Shown piece after piece: positions 1-9,262 of a stretch of 64,000 nt of DNA; the first letter of the stretch is position 1; each line of letters starts with the position of its first letter. The notes under the pieces are model-generated. The model worked only from the letters and a program-made list of their open reading frames with translations, searched no databases and was not told the DNA's origin. A program made the translations under genes and the position numbers. This stretch comes from Nocardioides sp. LHD-245 (GTDB lineage: Bacteria > Actinomycetota > Actinomycetes > Propionibacteriales > Nocardioidaceae): positions 124,001-188,000 of the forward strand of contig NZ_JAVFWN010000004.1 in the NCBI RefSeq assembly GCF_030929495.1, read 5' to 3'.

Positions 1-636
1 GGTCACCCCCAGGTCGGCCGCGATGTCGGCCATCGGCCGCTCGGCGAAGAAGTAGTCCTCCACCACGACCCGCAGCCGGTCGGGGAGCTCAGCGATCGCC
101 TCGCGGAGGTAGGTGAGCCGCTCGCCGTGCTCGACCAGGTCCTCGGGGGAGGGCGCTCGGGTCGGCACGAGCTCCTCGATGGGAGTGGTGCTCGAGCCCT
201 GCAACGACAGGACCTGCGCCCGGGACACGTCGTCGTCGTTGGCGGCGACCTCCTCCTCGGTCAGGCCGGTGGCGCGGGCGACCTCGGCGAGGGTGGGGGT
301 GCGGCCGAGGACGACGCACAGCTGGTTGCGGGTCTCGGCGAGATCGCGGGCCCGGCGGCGCACGGAGCGGGAGGCCCAGTCGACCGAGCGGAGCTCGTCC
401 AGCAGAGCGCCGCGGATCCGCGTGGCGGCGTACCTGTCGAACGGGACGCCGCGGCTCTCGTCGAAGGCGCGGGCCGCCAGGACCAGGGCGATGAGTCCCG
501 CGGAGGTGAGGTCGTCGCGGTTGACATGGGAGGGCACCCGGCCCATCGTCTCTCGCACGATGTGCCCCACCAGCGGCATGTGGCTGGTGATCAGCTCGTC
601 CGTACCCGCGGCGGCGGCTGGCTGGTTCGCGTTCAC
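1..636 (-). CDS. fliA: FliA/WhiG-type flagellar sigma factor (3' end cut by window edge)
   Basis: Alternative sigma-70 factor expected to direct RNA polymerase to flagellar and chemotaxis promoters. 212 codons are visible from a GTG at 636 and the frame stays open to base 1. Region 2 begins with HMPLVGHIVRETMGRVPSHV and the FDRYAATRIRGALLDELRS stretch typical of FliA. Region 3 carries a TPTLAEVARATGL helix. The visible end is the start of region 4, with an HTH beginning ERPMADIAADLGVT. The start is chosen because the frame continues from it without interruption and GGCGGA lies about 10 nt upstream. The gene diverges from the flgN-flgK-flgL operon, which fits an early or middle flagellar regulator. 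WhiG, the sporulation relative, is the alternative, but the flagellar context favours FliA. The last part of region 4 is missing only because of the window edge. Confidence 0.85.
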   Translation of the reverse strand, partial: MNANQPAAAAGTDELITSHMPLVGHIVRETMGRVPSHVNRDDLTSAGLIALVLAARAFDESRGVPFDRYAATRIRGALLDELRSVDWASRSVRRRARDLAETRNQLCVVLGRTPTLAEVARATGLTEEEVAANDDDVSRAQVLSLQGSSTTPIEELVPTRAPSPEDLVEHGERLTYLREAIAELPDRLRVVVEDYFFAERPMADIAADLGVT

Positions 637-790
637 GGCACGACATTCCGCCGAGTTGCCAAGATCGCGCAGCGCAATGTGACTCTACGGGCCGCTCGGT
701 CTGGCAAATGGGGACCGAGGTCCCGGGTGCCTCTGGTCACCATGGCAGCCACGGACTGACCGTTCGACGGCTTGCCTCGCGGGAAACCTC

Positions 791-817
791 TCAGATCCGG
801 CCCGCGCCGGGCGATGA
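791..817 (+). promoter_or_regulatory. weak candidate FliA-type promoter before flgN
   Basis: TCAG, 15 bases, then GGCGATGA. The known FliA consensus is TAAA-N15-GCCGATAA, so two of four and six of eight positions match with the exact spacing. It lies about 63 bases before the flgN start and points toward it. The gap 637-879 otherwise shows no gene. The match is weak and rests on position as much as on sequence. Confidence 0.25.
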
Positions 818-879
818 GAGGGCACGGATGTCCCCGCGGATCGGGGCGGGCCAGAGAGGTCGGAGAGGTCGGAATCGTC

Positions 880-1383
880 GTGGTCGACACAGACACACCA
901 GGCATGGACAACCTGTCGCAGGTCCTCTGGCGGGAGCGGGAGATGCTCGAGGCCCTCGCCTATCGGCTCGAGGTCGAGCGGCTGGTGCTCGCCAGCGGCC
1001 GCACCCGGTGGCTGGTCAACGCCACGCGGGACATCGAGGACCTGATCGACGACCTGCGGGCCACCGAGGTGTTGCGCGCCGCAGCGGCCGACGAGGCCGC
1101 CGTCACGCTCGGACTGACGCCCAACCCGTCGCTCGCCGCGCTGGCCGAGGCCGCCTCCGACCCGTGGGCCGGCATCCTGCGTGACCACCGCGACGCGCTG
1201 ATCGACCTCGCCCGCGACATCGCGGAGACCTCGGAGGACGCCAAGGGCCTGCTCACCGCCGGCTACCGCTCGGCCCGCGAGACCCTGCTCGCGATCGGAG
1301 GCACCACGACCGCGAGCTACACGCACGCCGGGACCGTCGTCGCCGACGCGCCCCGTCACCACCTCGTGGACCGGAGCCTGTGA
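880..1383 (+). CDS. flgN: FlgN-like flagellar export chaperone
   Basis: Small helical chaperone that would keep the hook-filament junction proteins FlgK and FlgL soluble and deliver them to the flagellar export gate. The 167-residue product is almost entirely amphipathic helix, with the family's early acidic/leucine segment (VLWREREMLEALAYRLEVER) and a polar tail. A GTG at 880 is preferred because GGAGAGG lies about 12 nt before it; an ATG at 904 lacks a ribosome site. The stop overlaps the flgK ATG by one base (TGATG), so translation is probably coupled. Identification rests on length, helix pattern and position directly before flgK and flgL. Confidence 0.75.
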   Translation: MVDTDTPGMDNLSQVLWREREMLEALAYRLEVERLVLASGRTRWLVNATRDIEDLIDDLRATEVLRAAAADEAAVTLGLTPNPSLAALAEAASDPWAGILRDHRDALIDLARDIAETSEDAKGLLTAGYRSARETLLAIGGTTTASYTHAGTVVADAPRHHLVDRSL

Positions 1384-2786
1384 TGGCGGGCTCGTTCGGC
1401 TCGATCAGCACCGCCCTCTCCGCGCTGCGCTACAACCAGGTCGCGCTCGACGTGGCGGGCAACAACATCGCCAACGCCACCACCGACGGCTACGTACGCC
1501 GTCGCGTCGTCGGCGCGTCCGTGAGCAGCGCGCAGCCGGCGATGTGGTCGCGGTACGACGGCCACGGCGAGGGCGTCTCTGTCGGCGAGGTCCGCCGGAT
1601 GACCGACCCGCTCCTCGACTCGCGGGTGCGCCGCGAGCACGGACTGCTGTCCTACCTGTCGACGACCCGGACGATCCTCGCCCGGGTCGAGGAGGGCGTC
1701 GGCGAGCCTGGCCCGAACGGCGTCCACGCCGCGATGCTCGACTTCCGCGACGTCTGGCAGGACCTCTCCCTCGACCCCGGCGGCCTCGCCGCCCGCCAGC
1801 AGGTGATCGGCAGCGCGGAGACCCTGGCCCAGGCGCTGCGGACCCAGGCCGGCAACGTCGCCCGGGAGGAGGCGGACCAGCGGGTCAACGCCGTCAACCT
1901 GGTCAGCGAGATCAACTCCGCCGCGAAGGGGCTGGCGGCCCTCAACCACGACATCCTCGTGACCGAGCAGAACGGCACCGACGCCGGCACCCTGCGCGAC
2001 CGTCGCGACCAGCTCGCCCTCGAGCTCGCCGAGCTCGCCGGCGGCGTCACCACGGTCCAGGCGGACGGCCAGTTCACCGTGACGGTCGGCGGCGCAGCTC
2101 TCGTCCAGGGCAAGGAGGCCGGCACCTTCGTCCTCGCCTCCGGGATCACCCCGACCGGCGACGCCGACGGCTCTCCGCTCACCTACCGCATCGACAACGC
2201 GTCGGGCAGCACCGTGCTCCCCACCGGCGCGGCCGGCCCGGGGGGCGAGCTCGGGGCGGTCACCGAGGTGCTCACGAACCGGCTGCCGGCGTACCGGGCC
2301 GGGCTGGACGCGGTCGCCGCGGACCTGGCGTCGGCCCTCAACGCCCAGCAGGCGGCGGGGTACGACGCCACCGGCGCGCCCGGTGCCCCGCTGTTCACCT
2401 ACGACCCCCTCGTCGGCGCGGCCGGCCTCCAGGTCGCGATCTCGGACCCCGACCTGATCGCCGCGTCCAGCCTGCCCGGCGGCGCCCTGGACGGCGGCAA
2501 CGCCGACCTGGCCAGCCGGGTCGGTACCTATCCCGAGGGGTACCAGCGCCTCGTCAACGGTCTGGGGACCCAGGTCTCCGCCCTCGAGCGCCAGAGCGCC
2601 AACCAGGCCTCGTTGGCCGGATCGCTGGACGACGCCCGCGAACAGCTGGCCGGCATCAGTCTCGACGAGGAGACGGTCAACATGGTCGCCGCCCAGCGTG
2701 CCTACGAGGCCGCCGCGCGCCTGCTGACCACCCTCGACGGCGTACTCGACACCCTGATCAACCGCACCGGCCTCGTCGGCCGCTGA
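1383..2786 (+). CDS. flgK: Flagellar hook-associated protein 1 (FlgK)
   Basis: Structural protein of the hook-filament junction, secreted through the flagellar type III apparatus. The N-terminus (residues about 5-40) has the rod/hook family motif SALRYNQVALDVAGNNIANA, and the C-terminus has the matching DEETVNMVAAQRAYEAAARL helix; both pack into the D0 coiled coil. The 467-residue product is normal for a short actinobacterial FlgK, with a Gly/Ala/Asp-rich variable middle domain. The ATG at 1383 is chosen over the GTG just before it because GGAG at 1372-1375 is well placed and it overlaps the flgN stop. flgL follows after 19 bases. Confidence 0.95.
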   Translation: MAGSFGSISTALSALRYNQVALDVAGNNIANATTDGYVRRRVVGASVSSAQPAMWSRYDGHGEGVSVGEVRRMTDPLLDSRVRREHGLLSYLSTTRTILARVEEGVGEPGPNGVHAAMLDFRDVWQDLSLDPGGLAARQQVIGSAETLAQALRTQAGNVAREEADQRVNAVNLVSEINSAAKGLAALNHDILVTEQNGTDAGTLRDRRDQLALELAELAGGVTTVQADGQFTVTVGGAALVQGKEAGTFVLASGITPTGDADGSPLTYRIDNASGSTVLPTGAAGPGGELGAVTEVLTNRLPAYRAGLDAVAADLASALNAQQAAGYDATGAPGAPLFTYDPLVGAAGLQVAISDPDLIAASSLPGGALDGGNADLASRVGTYPEGYQRLVNGLGTQVSALERQSANQASLAGSLDDAREQLAGISLDEETVNMVAAQRAYEAAARLLTTLDGVLDTLINRTGLVGR

Positions 2787-2805
2787 CCGGAAGCGACGGA
2801 CACTG

Positions 2806-3696
2806 ATGGCGATCGGACGCGTCACCCAGCGGATGATGACCGAGGGCTCGCTGGCCAACCTGCAGCGCAGCCTCGGCCAGATGGCCGCCCTGCAGGAGCA
2901 GCTCTCCACCGGCCGGGTGATCAACCGGCCCTCCGACAACCCGACCGGCACCACCGCCGCGATGCGGATCCGCACGTCGGTGGCCGACCAGGCGCAGTAC
3001 ACCCGCAACGCCCGCGACGGGCTGGGGTGGCTGAGCCAGGTCGACAGCACCCTCGACTCCGCCACCAGTGCGGTACGGCGGGCGCGGGACCTCGCGCTCC
3101 AGGGCGCCAACACCGGTGCCATGGGCCAGCAGGCCCGCGACGCGCTCGCGATCGAGGTCGAGGGGGTCCGCGACCAGCTGCTGGGCCAGGCCAACGCGCG
3201 CTATCTCGAGCGGCCGATCTTCGGCGGCGTGACCTCCGGCGGCCAGGCCTACGACGCGGCGGGGACCTGGGTCGGCGTGGCCGGTGCGGTCAACCGGCGG
3301 GTCGCCGACGACGTGGTGGTCCAGGTCGACGTCGACGGCCGCACGGTCTTCGGGGACGGCGCGTCCTCGGTCTTCGCGGAGCTCGACGCGCTCGCCACGG
3401 CGCTGCGGTCCGGTGACAGTGCGGGCATCACCGCGTCGATCGACGTGCTCCGGGCGCGGGAGAACACCGTCGTCGGGGCCCGCGCCGCGGCCGGCACCCG
3501 GCACCAGCGCATCGAGCTGTCCGCGCAGGCCGCCGACGACACCAAGACCTCGTTGTCCAACCACCTCAGCACCATCGAGAACGCCGACCTCGCCGAGACC
3601 ACCGTGCACCTCAAGCTGCAGGAGGTCGCCTACCAAGCGGCCCTCGGCGCGACCTCGCGCGTCCTGCAGCCCAGTCTGCTGGACTTCCTGCGATGA
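2806..3696 (+). CDS. flgL: Flagellar hook-associated protein 3 (FlgL)
   Basis: Second junction protein, linking FlgK to the flagellin filament. The 296-residue product has the flagellin-like N-terminal D0/D1 signature (LQEQLSTGRVINRPSDNPTG at about residues 29-48) and a C-terminal D0 helix with VAYQAALGATSRVLQPSLLD. The start AATG is preceded by GGAAGCGACGG. Its last bases overlap the next gene (ATGA), giving coupled expression with fliW. Length and position after flgK separate it from a true flagellin, which is not seen in this window. Confidence 0.95.
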   Translation: MAIGRVTQRMMTEGSLANLQRSLGQMAALQEQLSTGRVINRPSDNPTGTTAAMRIRTSVADQAQYTRNARDGLGWLSQVDSTLDSATSAVRRARDLALQGANTGAMGQQARDALAIEVEGVRDQLLGQANARYLERPIFGGVTSGGQAYDAAGTWVGVAGAVNRRVADDVVVQVDVDGRTVFGDGASSVFAELDALATALRSGDSAGITASIDVLRARENTVVGARAAAGTRHQRIELSAQAADDTKTSLSNHLSTIENADLAETTVHLKLQEVAYQAALGATSRVLQPSLLDFLR

Positions 3697-4130
3697 CGGA
3701 CGGGCTCACGATGGCGAACGGGCCTGCGATGATGGGCCGCATGGACCTCCCCGTCATCGAGCTGGCACGTCCGATGCCCGGATTCCCCGACGATGCGCGG
3801 TTCGCGCTGGTCCGCCTCGACGACGACGGCCTGCTGCACGGCTTCCGCTCGCTCGACAGCCAGGACCTGCAGTTCGTCGTGGTCCCGCCGGCGCCGTTCT
3901 ACCCCGACTACACGCTCGACCTCGACGACGACACCGTGACGGAGCTCGGCATCGACGAGGCCGGCGCGGCCGACGTGCTCCTGCTGCTCGTGGTCCGGGC
4001 CGGCGCCAGCCTGGCCGACACCACGGTCAACCTCCGGGCCCCGCTCGTGGTCAATCCGGCGACCCGCCGCGCCAGCCAGGTGATCCTCGACGACGCGGAC
4101 CTGCCACTCGCCGCGCCGCTCGTGTCCTGA
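3693..4130 (+). CDS. fliW: Flagellar assembly factor FliW
   Basis: FliW binds flagellin, and when free it binds CsrA and relieves CsrA repression of flagellin translation. The 145-residue frame contains the family's conserved opening (VIELARPMPGFPDDARFALV), the LDSQDLQFVVVPP segment and the late RAPLVVNPATRRASQVIL segment. The start at 3693 gives a 4-base ATGA overlap with flgL. An ATG at 3741 (MDLPVIEL) matches the usual FliW N-terminus better and is a real alternative. csrA follows 17 bases after the stop, the standard partner order. Confidence 0.9.
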   Translation: MTDGLTMANGPAMMGRMDLPVIELARPMPGFPDDARFALVRLDDDGLLHGFRSLDSQDLQFVVVPPAPFYPDYTLDLDDDTVTELGIDEAGAADVLLLLVVRAGASLADTTVNLRAPLVVNPATRRASQVILDDADLPLAAPLVS

Positions 4131-4147
4131 CGCGCTAACCTCGCCAC

Positions 4148-4393
4148 GTGCTGGTTCTCTCGCGTCGCATCGGCGAAAGCGTCGTCATCGGCGCAGACTC
4201 ACCCGAGGCCGTCACCGTGACCGTCCTCGAGGTCCGCGGCGACGTCGTCCGGATCGGCATCGCCGCCCCGCGCTCCGTCGCCGTCCACCGGGCCGAGCTG
4301 CTCGCCGAGCTCGCCGACGCCAACGCCGACGCCGCCTCGCCCTCGGACTCCGCCGTCGCCTCGCTCAGCGAGGCCCTCCGCTCCCGCGGCTGA
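4148..4393 (+). CDS. csrA: Carbon storage regulator CsrA
   Basis: Dimeric RNA-binding translational repressor, best known for blocking flagellin translation by binding GGA motifs. Residues 1-45 give the canonical fold: [15 protein letters not shown], then [19 protein letters not shown] and the VHRAEL motif that contributes to RNA contact. The 81-residue protein has an Ala/Ser-rich C-terminal extension beyond the core. Start is GTG at 4148; TAACCT at 4136-4141 sits exactly 6 bases before it, the pattern of a leaderless actinobacterial promoter, so csrA may have its own transcript besides readthrough from fliW. Confidence 0.95.
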   Translation: MLVLSRRIGESVVIGADSPEAVTVTVLEVRGDVVRIGIAAPRSVAVHRAELLAELADANADAASPSDSAVASLSEALRSRG

Positions 4394-4512
4394 GCGCCGG
4401 CCCGGGACTACATCCCAACTCGCTCCACTCGGCTCACGCCCGTCCGCGCCGGGCCGATCGGCAGGTTGAGCGACCCGCGCCCGGTGCGGGTCGCCCGCCT
4501 GGGAGGGGACGG

Positions 4513-6672
4513 ATGGACGACGACGCCGAGATCATCGCGGAATTCCTCGTGGAGTCCCACGAGAACCTCGATCAGCTCGACCGCGACCTCGTCGAGCTCG
4601 AACGGGAGCCGGGGTCGCGCGAGCGCCTGTCGAGCATCTTCCGCACGATCCACACGATCAAGGGCACCAGTGGCTTCCTGGCCCTCAACCGGCTGGAGCA
4701 GCTGACCCATGTCGGGGAGACGCTGCTCTCGCGGCTGCGGGACGGCGAGGTCGTCATGACGCCGCCGATCGCCGAGGGCCTGCTCTCGATGGTCGACACC
4801 GTGCGCGCCCTGCTCGACGGGATCGAGCGGACCGGCCGCGACACCGACCCCGCGATCGCCGTCGACCCCGTCGTCGCCGTCCTCGAGGCACTCCTGGCCG
4901 CCGACCCGGTCGCCGAGGAGCCGGTCGTGCCCCCGCCCGCTCCCGAGCCCGCCCCCGAGCCCGCCTCCGAACCCGCCCTGGAACGGGAGCCGGAGCCGGT
5001 CCCCGGGCCGGAGCCGGAGGAGCCCGGCGAGCGCCGTACCGTCGTCGACTCCTCGGTCCGCGTCGACGTCGACCTCCTCGACGATCTCGTCGACCTGGTC
5101 GGCGAGCTGGTGCTGACCCGCAACCAGCTGCTGCAGCGCAGCCTCGGCTCCGCGGACGCCGAGCTGGTCCGCGCCAGCCAGCGGCTGGACCTGGTGGCCA
5201 GCGAGCTGCAGGAGTCGATCATGAAGACCCGCATGCAGCCGATCGGTCAGATCTGGTCGAAGCTGCCGCGGGTCGTCCGCGACCTGTCCCACCAGCTCGG
5301 CCGCGAGGTCGAGCTGATGATGGAGGGCCACGAGACCGAGCTCGACCGCAGCCTGCTGGAGGCGGTCAAGGACCCACTGACCCACCTGGTCCGCAACTCG
5401 CTCGACCACGGCATCGAGCCCCCCGACGTACGCCGCGCTGCCGGCAAGGAACCGAAGGGCACGCTCAGCCTGCGGGCCTATCACGAGTCCGGCCAGGTGG
5501 TCGTCGAGATCGCCGACGACGGCAAGGGCATCGATCCCGCCACGATCGGCGCGGTCGCCGTCGACCGGGGCGTCGTCACCCGCGACCAGCTCGCCCGGAT
5601 GGAGGCGCGCGACGTGCTCGGGCTGATCTTCCGGCCCGGCTTCTCGACGGCTGCCGCGGTGTCCAACATCTCCGGCCGCGGCGTCGGCATGGACGTGGTG
5701 CGCACCAACATCGAGCGGATCGGCGGCAGCGTCGACGTCGCCTCCGAGCCCGGCCGCGGTACGACGACCCGGGTCCGGATCCCGCTCACGCTCGCGATCA
5801 TCCCCGCGCTCGTGGTCGGCGAGGGCGGCGAGCGCTACGCCATCCCGCAGGCCAACCTGGTCGAGCTGGTCCGGATCGAGGGTGACGACCTGAGCCGCCA
5901 GGTCGAGGACCTCGCCGGCGCCCCGGTGCTCCGGCTCCGTGGCCGGCTGCTCCCGCTGGTGTCCCTCGCCGAGACGCTGGGCGGGTCGTCGTCCGGCGAC
6001 GAGGCGCTCACGGTCGTCGTCCTGCAGTCCGACGACGTGCGCTTCGGCCTCTGCGTCTCCGAGGTGCACGACACCCAGGAGATCGTGGTCAAGCCGATCG
6101 GGCGCCAGCTCAAGGCCCTGAGCATGTACGCCGGCGCGACGATCATGGGCGACGGCCGGGTGGCGCTCATCCTCGACGTCGCCGGCATCGCCGCGACGGT
6201 CGGCGTCGGCGCGACCCAGCAGGAGCCCGCCGACCGCGCTGCCGGCGGCGCCGACGACCGCACCGCGCTGCTGGTCCTGGAGGTCGCCGACGGCCGTCGC
6301 GCGGCGCTGCCGCTGGCCGCGGTCGCACGGCTCGAGGAGTTCGGCCGCGACCGGGTCGAGCGCAGCGGCACGGCCGAGGTGGTGCAGTACCGCGACGGGA
6401 TCCTCCCGCTCGTGCGGCTCGCCGCGGCGATCGGCCTGCCCGACACCAGCGACCAGGGGGACCAGATCAGCGTCGTGGTGCACGAGAGCGGCGATGCGAC
6501 GGGCGCCGTCGGCATCGTGATCGACCGGGTGCTCGACGTGGTCGAGGTCGTGGTCGACGCGAGCGAGGTCGGCCGTCGTACCGGCGTCACCGGCAGCGCC
6601 GTCGTCCAGGACCGGGTCACCGACCTCGTCGACCTCGACGCGGTCGTACGGCGCTCCGGGGTGCCGGCGTGA
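4513..6672 (+). CDS. cheA: Chemotaxis histidine kinase CheA with two C-terminal CheW-like domains
   Basis: Sensor kinase of the chemotaxis array that phosphorylates CheY in response to receptor state. Domains in order: Hpt (1-105) with the phospho-accepting His47 in TIHTIKG; a Pro/Glu-rich linker (about 130-175); dimerisation P3 (about 180-245); an ATPase with N box HLVRNSLDHG (291-300), G1 ADDGKGID (334-341) and GRGVGMDV (388-395); a first CheW-like P5 domain (430-565); a second, weaker CheW-like domain (582-705). No P2 CheY-docking domain fits between Hpt and P3. The ATG follows GGGAGGGGACGG. Its stop overlaps the cheW GTG. No cheY, cheB or cheR is in this window. Confidence 0.95.
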   Translation: MDDDAEIIAEFLVESHENLDQLDRDLVELEREPGSRERLSSIFRTIHTIKGTSGFLALNRLEQLTHVGETLLSRLRDGEVVMTPPIAEGLLSMVDTVRALLDGIERTGRDTDPAIAVDPVVAVLEALLAADPVAEEPVVPPPAPEPAPEPASEPALEREPEPVPGPEPEEPGERRTVVDSSVRVDVDLLDDLVDLVGELVLTRNQLLQRSLGSADAELVRASQRLDLVASELQESIMKTRMQPIGQIWSKLPRVVRDLSHQLGREVELMMEGHETELDRSLLEAVKDPLTHLVRNSLDHGIEPPDVRRAAGKEPKGTLSLRAYHESGQVVVEIADDGKGIDPATIGAVAVDRGVVTRDQLARMEARDVLGLIFRPGFSTAAAVSNISGRGVGMDVVRTNIERIGGSVDVASEPGRGTTTRVRIPLTLAIIPALVVGEGGERYAIPQANLVELVRIEGDDLSRQVEDLAGAPVLRLRGRLLPLVSLAETLGGSSSGDEALTVVVLQSDDVRFGLCVSEVHDTQEIVVKPIGRQLKALSMYAGATIMGDGRVALILDVAGIAATVGVGATQQEPADRAAGGADDRTALLVLEVADGRRAALPLAAVARLEEFGRDRVERSGTAEVVQYRDGILPLVRLAAAIGLPDTSDQGDQISVVVHESGDATGAVGIVIDRVLDVVEVVVDASEVGRRTGVTGSAVVQDRVTDLVDLDAVVRRSGVPA

Positions 6673-7169
6673 GCACCCGCGTGCACACCGGCGGGAGCCC
6701 GGGCACGACGACCCGGACCTCCGAGCAGTACTGCACGTTCTGGGTGGCCGGCCTGTTCTTCGGCGTCGCCGTCGACGAGGTGCAGGAGGTGCTGCGGCTG
6801 CAGCCGATGACACCCGTGCCGCGGGCCGACCGCGCGGTCACCGGCCTGATCAACCTGCGCGGCCAGATCGTGACCGCGGTCGACCTGCGGGTGCGTCTCG
6901 GGCTGCCCGACCGGTCCGGCGACGAGCTCCCCATGAACGTGATCGTCCGCAGCCGCGGTGAGGTGGTCAGCCTCCTCGTCGACGACATCGGGGACGTCAT
7001 CGACACGGCCGGCGTCGACCTGCAGCCGGCGCCGACCACCATGCCTCGGGGCGTGCAGGACGTCGTCCGCGGCGTCCGTCCTCTGCCTGAATCCATCCTG
7101 CTCGTCCTCGACGCCGACCGCGCGGTCGATGTGGCGACCACACCCGACAACCCCGGAGGTACCCCATGA
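6669..7169 (+). CDS. cheW: Chemotaxis coupling protein CheW
   Basis: Adaptor linking receptor tips to CheA in the array. The 166-residue protein has the CheW beta-barrel signatures: [20 protein letters not shown], the receptor-binding [20 protein letters not shown], and [21 protein letters not shown] short variable N-terminus of about 20 residues precedes the fold. GTG start at 6669 overlaps the cheA stop by 4 bases (GTGA), and the stop overlaps the mcp ATG, so the three genes form one coupled operon. Confidence 0.95.
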   Translation: MSTRVHTGGSPGTTTRTSEQYCTFWVAGLFFGVAVDEVQEVLRLQPMTPVPRADRAVTGLINLRGQIVTAVDLRVRLGLPDRSGDELPMNVIVRSRGEVVSLLVDDIGDVIDTAGVDLQPAPTTMPRGVQDVVRGVRPLPESILLVLDADRAVDVATTPDNPGGTP

Positions 7170-9130
7170 CCGAGATCCTGGAGGCGCCGGCCAACGGCAC
7201 CGCCCCCACGAAGGCGAAGGCGACGCCCGCCAAGTCGACGACACCGACGACACCGAGGGGGGCGACCGGGTCGACGGCGCCCGACGCCTCGGCCTTCGCC
7301 CTGTCGATGATGGAGAACTCCCCGACGAACATGATGTTCGCCGATCGCGACTTCGTCATCCGCTACATGAACCCGGCGTCGCTGCGGACGCTGCGCAGCC
7401 TCGAGAACGTGCTGCCGGTCCGGGCCGACGACGTGGTCGGGTCCAGCCTCGACGTCTTCCACAAGAACCCCGCCTACCAGCGGGGCCTGCTGGCGACCGC
7501 CGAGCACCTGCCGCGCCGGGCGGACATCCAGGTCGGCGACCAGACGCTCGATCTCCTGGTCAGCGCGATCACCGATGCCGCCGGCGAGTACGTCGGGGCG
7601 ATGGCGACCTGGGAGGTCGTCACGGACCGGCTGCGGGTCGAGCGCGAGCGGGCCGAGGCCGCGGCCGACACCTCGGCGGTCAACAAGGTGCTCTCCGGCC
7701 TCGGCGCCGCGACCGAGGTCGACACCGCCATCCAGATCGCGCTCGACACGGTGCGCGGCGAGTTCGGCTGGGCATACGGCTCCTACTGGACGGTCGACCC
7801 CGCGGACCGGCTGCTGAAGTTCGACCGCGAGTCCGGCGACGCCGGACCGGAGTTCCGCCAGGTCACCCTGCAGGCCTCGTTCGCCGAGGGCATCGGCCTG
7901 TCCGGCCGGGCGTGGGCGCAGCGCGACCTCTACTTCACGCGCGACATCGGCGAGATGACCGACTGCGTCCGGGCTCCGGTGGCCCAGCGGGTCGGCGTGA
8001 AGTCGGGCATCTGCTTCCCGGTGATCCTCGACGGCGAGGTCGTCGGCACCATGGACTTCTTCGCCTCCGAGACCCTCGAGCCGAGCGTCCAGCGCCTCGA
8101 CGCGCTGCGGAACGTCGGCCGGCTCGTCTCGCACACCCTGGCGCGGATCCAGCGCGAGGCGGCGGACCGGGAGGCGGCCGCCGTCCTCGCCGGCAAGGTC
8201 GCGCAGATCCTCGACGTCGTCTCCGCGGCCGCCGCGGGCGACCTGACCCGCGACCTGGACATCGAGGGTGACGACGCGGTCGGCCAGGTCGCCGAGGGGC
8301 TGCGCACGCTGATGTCGACCCTCCGCTCGAGCATGGGCAACATCAGCGGTGCCGCCGAGACGCTGGGCGCTGCCGCCAACCAGCTCACGTCCCTGGCCGA
8401 GGGCATGGGCGAAGGGGCCTCGACGACCTCCGACCGGGCGGCCTCCGCCTCGAGCGCGTCGGTCCAGGTGTCCGCCTCCATCCAGACCGTCGCCACCGCG
8501 GCGGAGGAGATGACCGCCTCCATCCGCGAGATCGCCAAGAACGCCACCGAGGCCGCGACCGTCGCCACCGACGCCGTCACCGTCGCCTCCGAGGCCCAGG
8601 GCACGGTCGCCTCCCTCGGCGAGTCCTCCGCCGAGATCGGCCAGGTCATCAAGGTGATCACCTCGATCGCCCAGCAGACCAACCTGCTCGCTCTCAACGC
8701 CACCATCGAGGCGGCTCGGGCCGGCGACGCCGGCAAGGGATTCGCGGTCGTGGCCAACGAGGTCAAGGAGCTCGCGAAGGAGACCGCCAAGGCCACCGAG
8801 GAGATCGGTCAGAAGATCGAGGCCATCCAGAGCGACACGCAGGGCGCGGTGTCCGCCATCAGCCGGATCGCCGACGTCATCGCCCGGATCAACGACATCC
8901 AGTCGACGATCGCCTCCGCGGTGGAGGAGCAGACCGCCACCACCAACGAGATCGCGCGCTCGGTCACCGAGGCCGCCGCCGGCGCCAACGGCATCGCCGA
9001 GGACGTCACCCAGGTCGCCACCGCCGCGGCCGACACCCGGGAGGGCGCCGAGAACACGCTGGCCTCCGCCACGGGGCTCACCGGCGTCGCCACGGAGCTG
9101 CGGGACATGGTGGGTCGCTTCCAGCTCTGA
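7166..9130 (+). CDS. Soluble methyl-accepting chemotaxis protein with PAS and GAF domains
   Basis: Chemoreceptor that feeds CheA through CheW. Of 654 residues, about 1-45 are a low-complexity Thr/Ala/Pro leader. A PAS domain (about 46-150) starts at [20 protein letters not shown]; a GAF domain (about 170-330) follows; a HAMP-like segment (about 345-400) contains [20 protein letters not shown]; the signalling coiled coil fills the rest, with the invariant hairpin tip around [18 protein letters not shown]. No signal peptide or membrane segment is visible, so the receptor should be cytoplasmic and sense an internal ligand or redox state. The ligand cannot be told from sequence. GGAGGTACCCC precedes the ATG, which overlaps the cheW stop. 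Confidence 0.93.
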   Translation: MTEILEAPANGTAPTKAKATPAKSTTPTTPRGATGSTAPDASAFALSMMENSPTNMMFADRDFVIRYMNPASLRTLRSLENVLPVRADDVVGSSLDVFHKNPAYQRGLLATAEHLPRRADIQVGDQTLDLLVSAITDAAGEYVGAMATWEVVTDRLRVERERAEAAADTSAVNKVLSGLGAATEVDTAIQIALDTVRGEFGWAYGSYWTVDPADRLLKFDRESGDAGPEFRQVTLQASFAEGIGLSGRAWAQRDLYFTRDIGEMTDCVRAPVAQRVGVKSGICFPVILDGEVVGTMDFFASETLEPSVQRLDALRNVGRLVSHTLARIQREAADREAAAVLAGKVAQILDVVSAAAAGDLTRDLDIEGDDAVGQVAEGLRTLMSTLRSSMGNISGAAETLGAAANQLTSLAEGMGEGASTTSDRAASASSASVQVSASIQTVATAAEEMTASIREIAKNATEAATVATDAVTVASEAQGTVASLGESSAEIGQVIKVITSIAQQTNLLALNATIEAARAGDAGKGFAVVANEVKELAKETAKATEEIGQKIEAIQSDTQGAVSAISRIADVIARINDIQSTIASAVEEQTATTNEIARSVTEAAAGANGIAEDVTQVATAAADTREGAENTLASATGLTGVATELRDMVGRFQL

Positions 9131-9144
9131 GCGCGGCGGGGCAG

Positions 9145-9201
9145 GGTGCAGGAATCGCCGGTCGACCGGCGATTCCTGCACCTGGCGGGCGTTGCAACGC
9201 C
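9145..9201. repeat. 38-bp perfect palindrome plus 14-bp palindrome between convergent genes
   Basis: Bases 9145-9182 form a perfect self-complementary sequence with no spacer, centred on GTCGAC. Bases 9188-9201 are a second perfect palindrome, GGCGTTGCAACGCC, and GCCGGACAAG then occurs twice just downstream. The block lies in the 132-base gap between the convergent mcp and response regulator genes, so it can act as a bidirectional terminator. The lack of a U-tract is normal in high-GC actinobacteria. Whether it is a repeated genomic element cannot be judged from this window. Confidence 0.7.
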
Positions 9202-9262
9202 GGACAAGCGACAGAAGTGCCGGACAAGTGCGCCGCCCGAGCTGCGGAGCGCGCGCCGTTCG

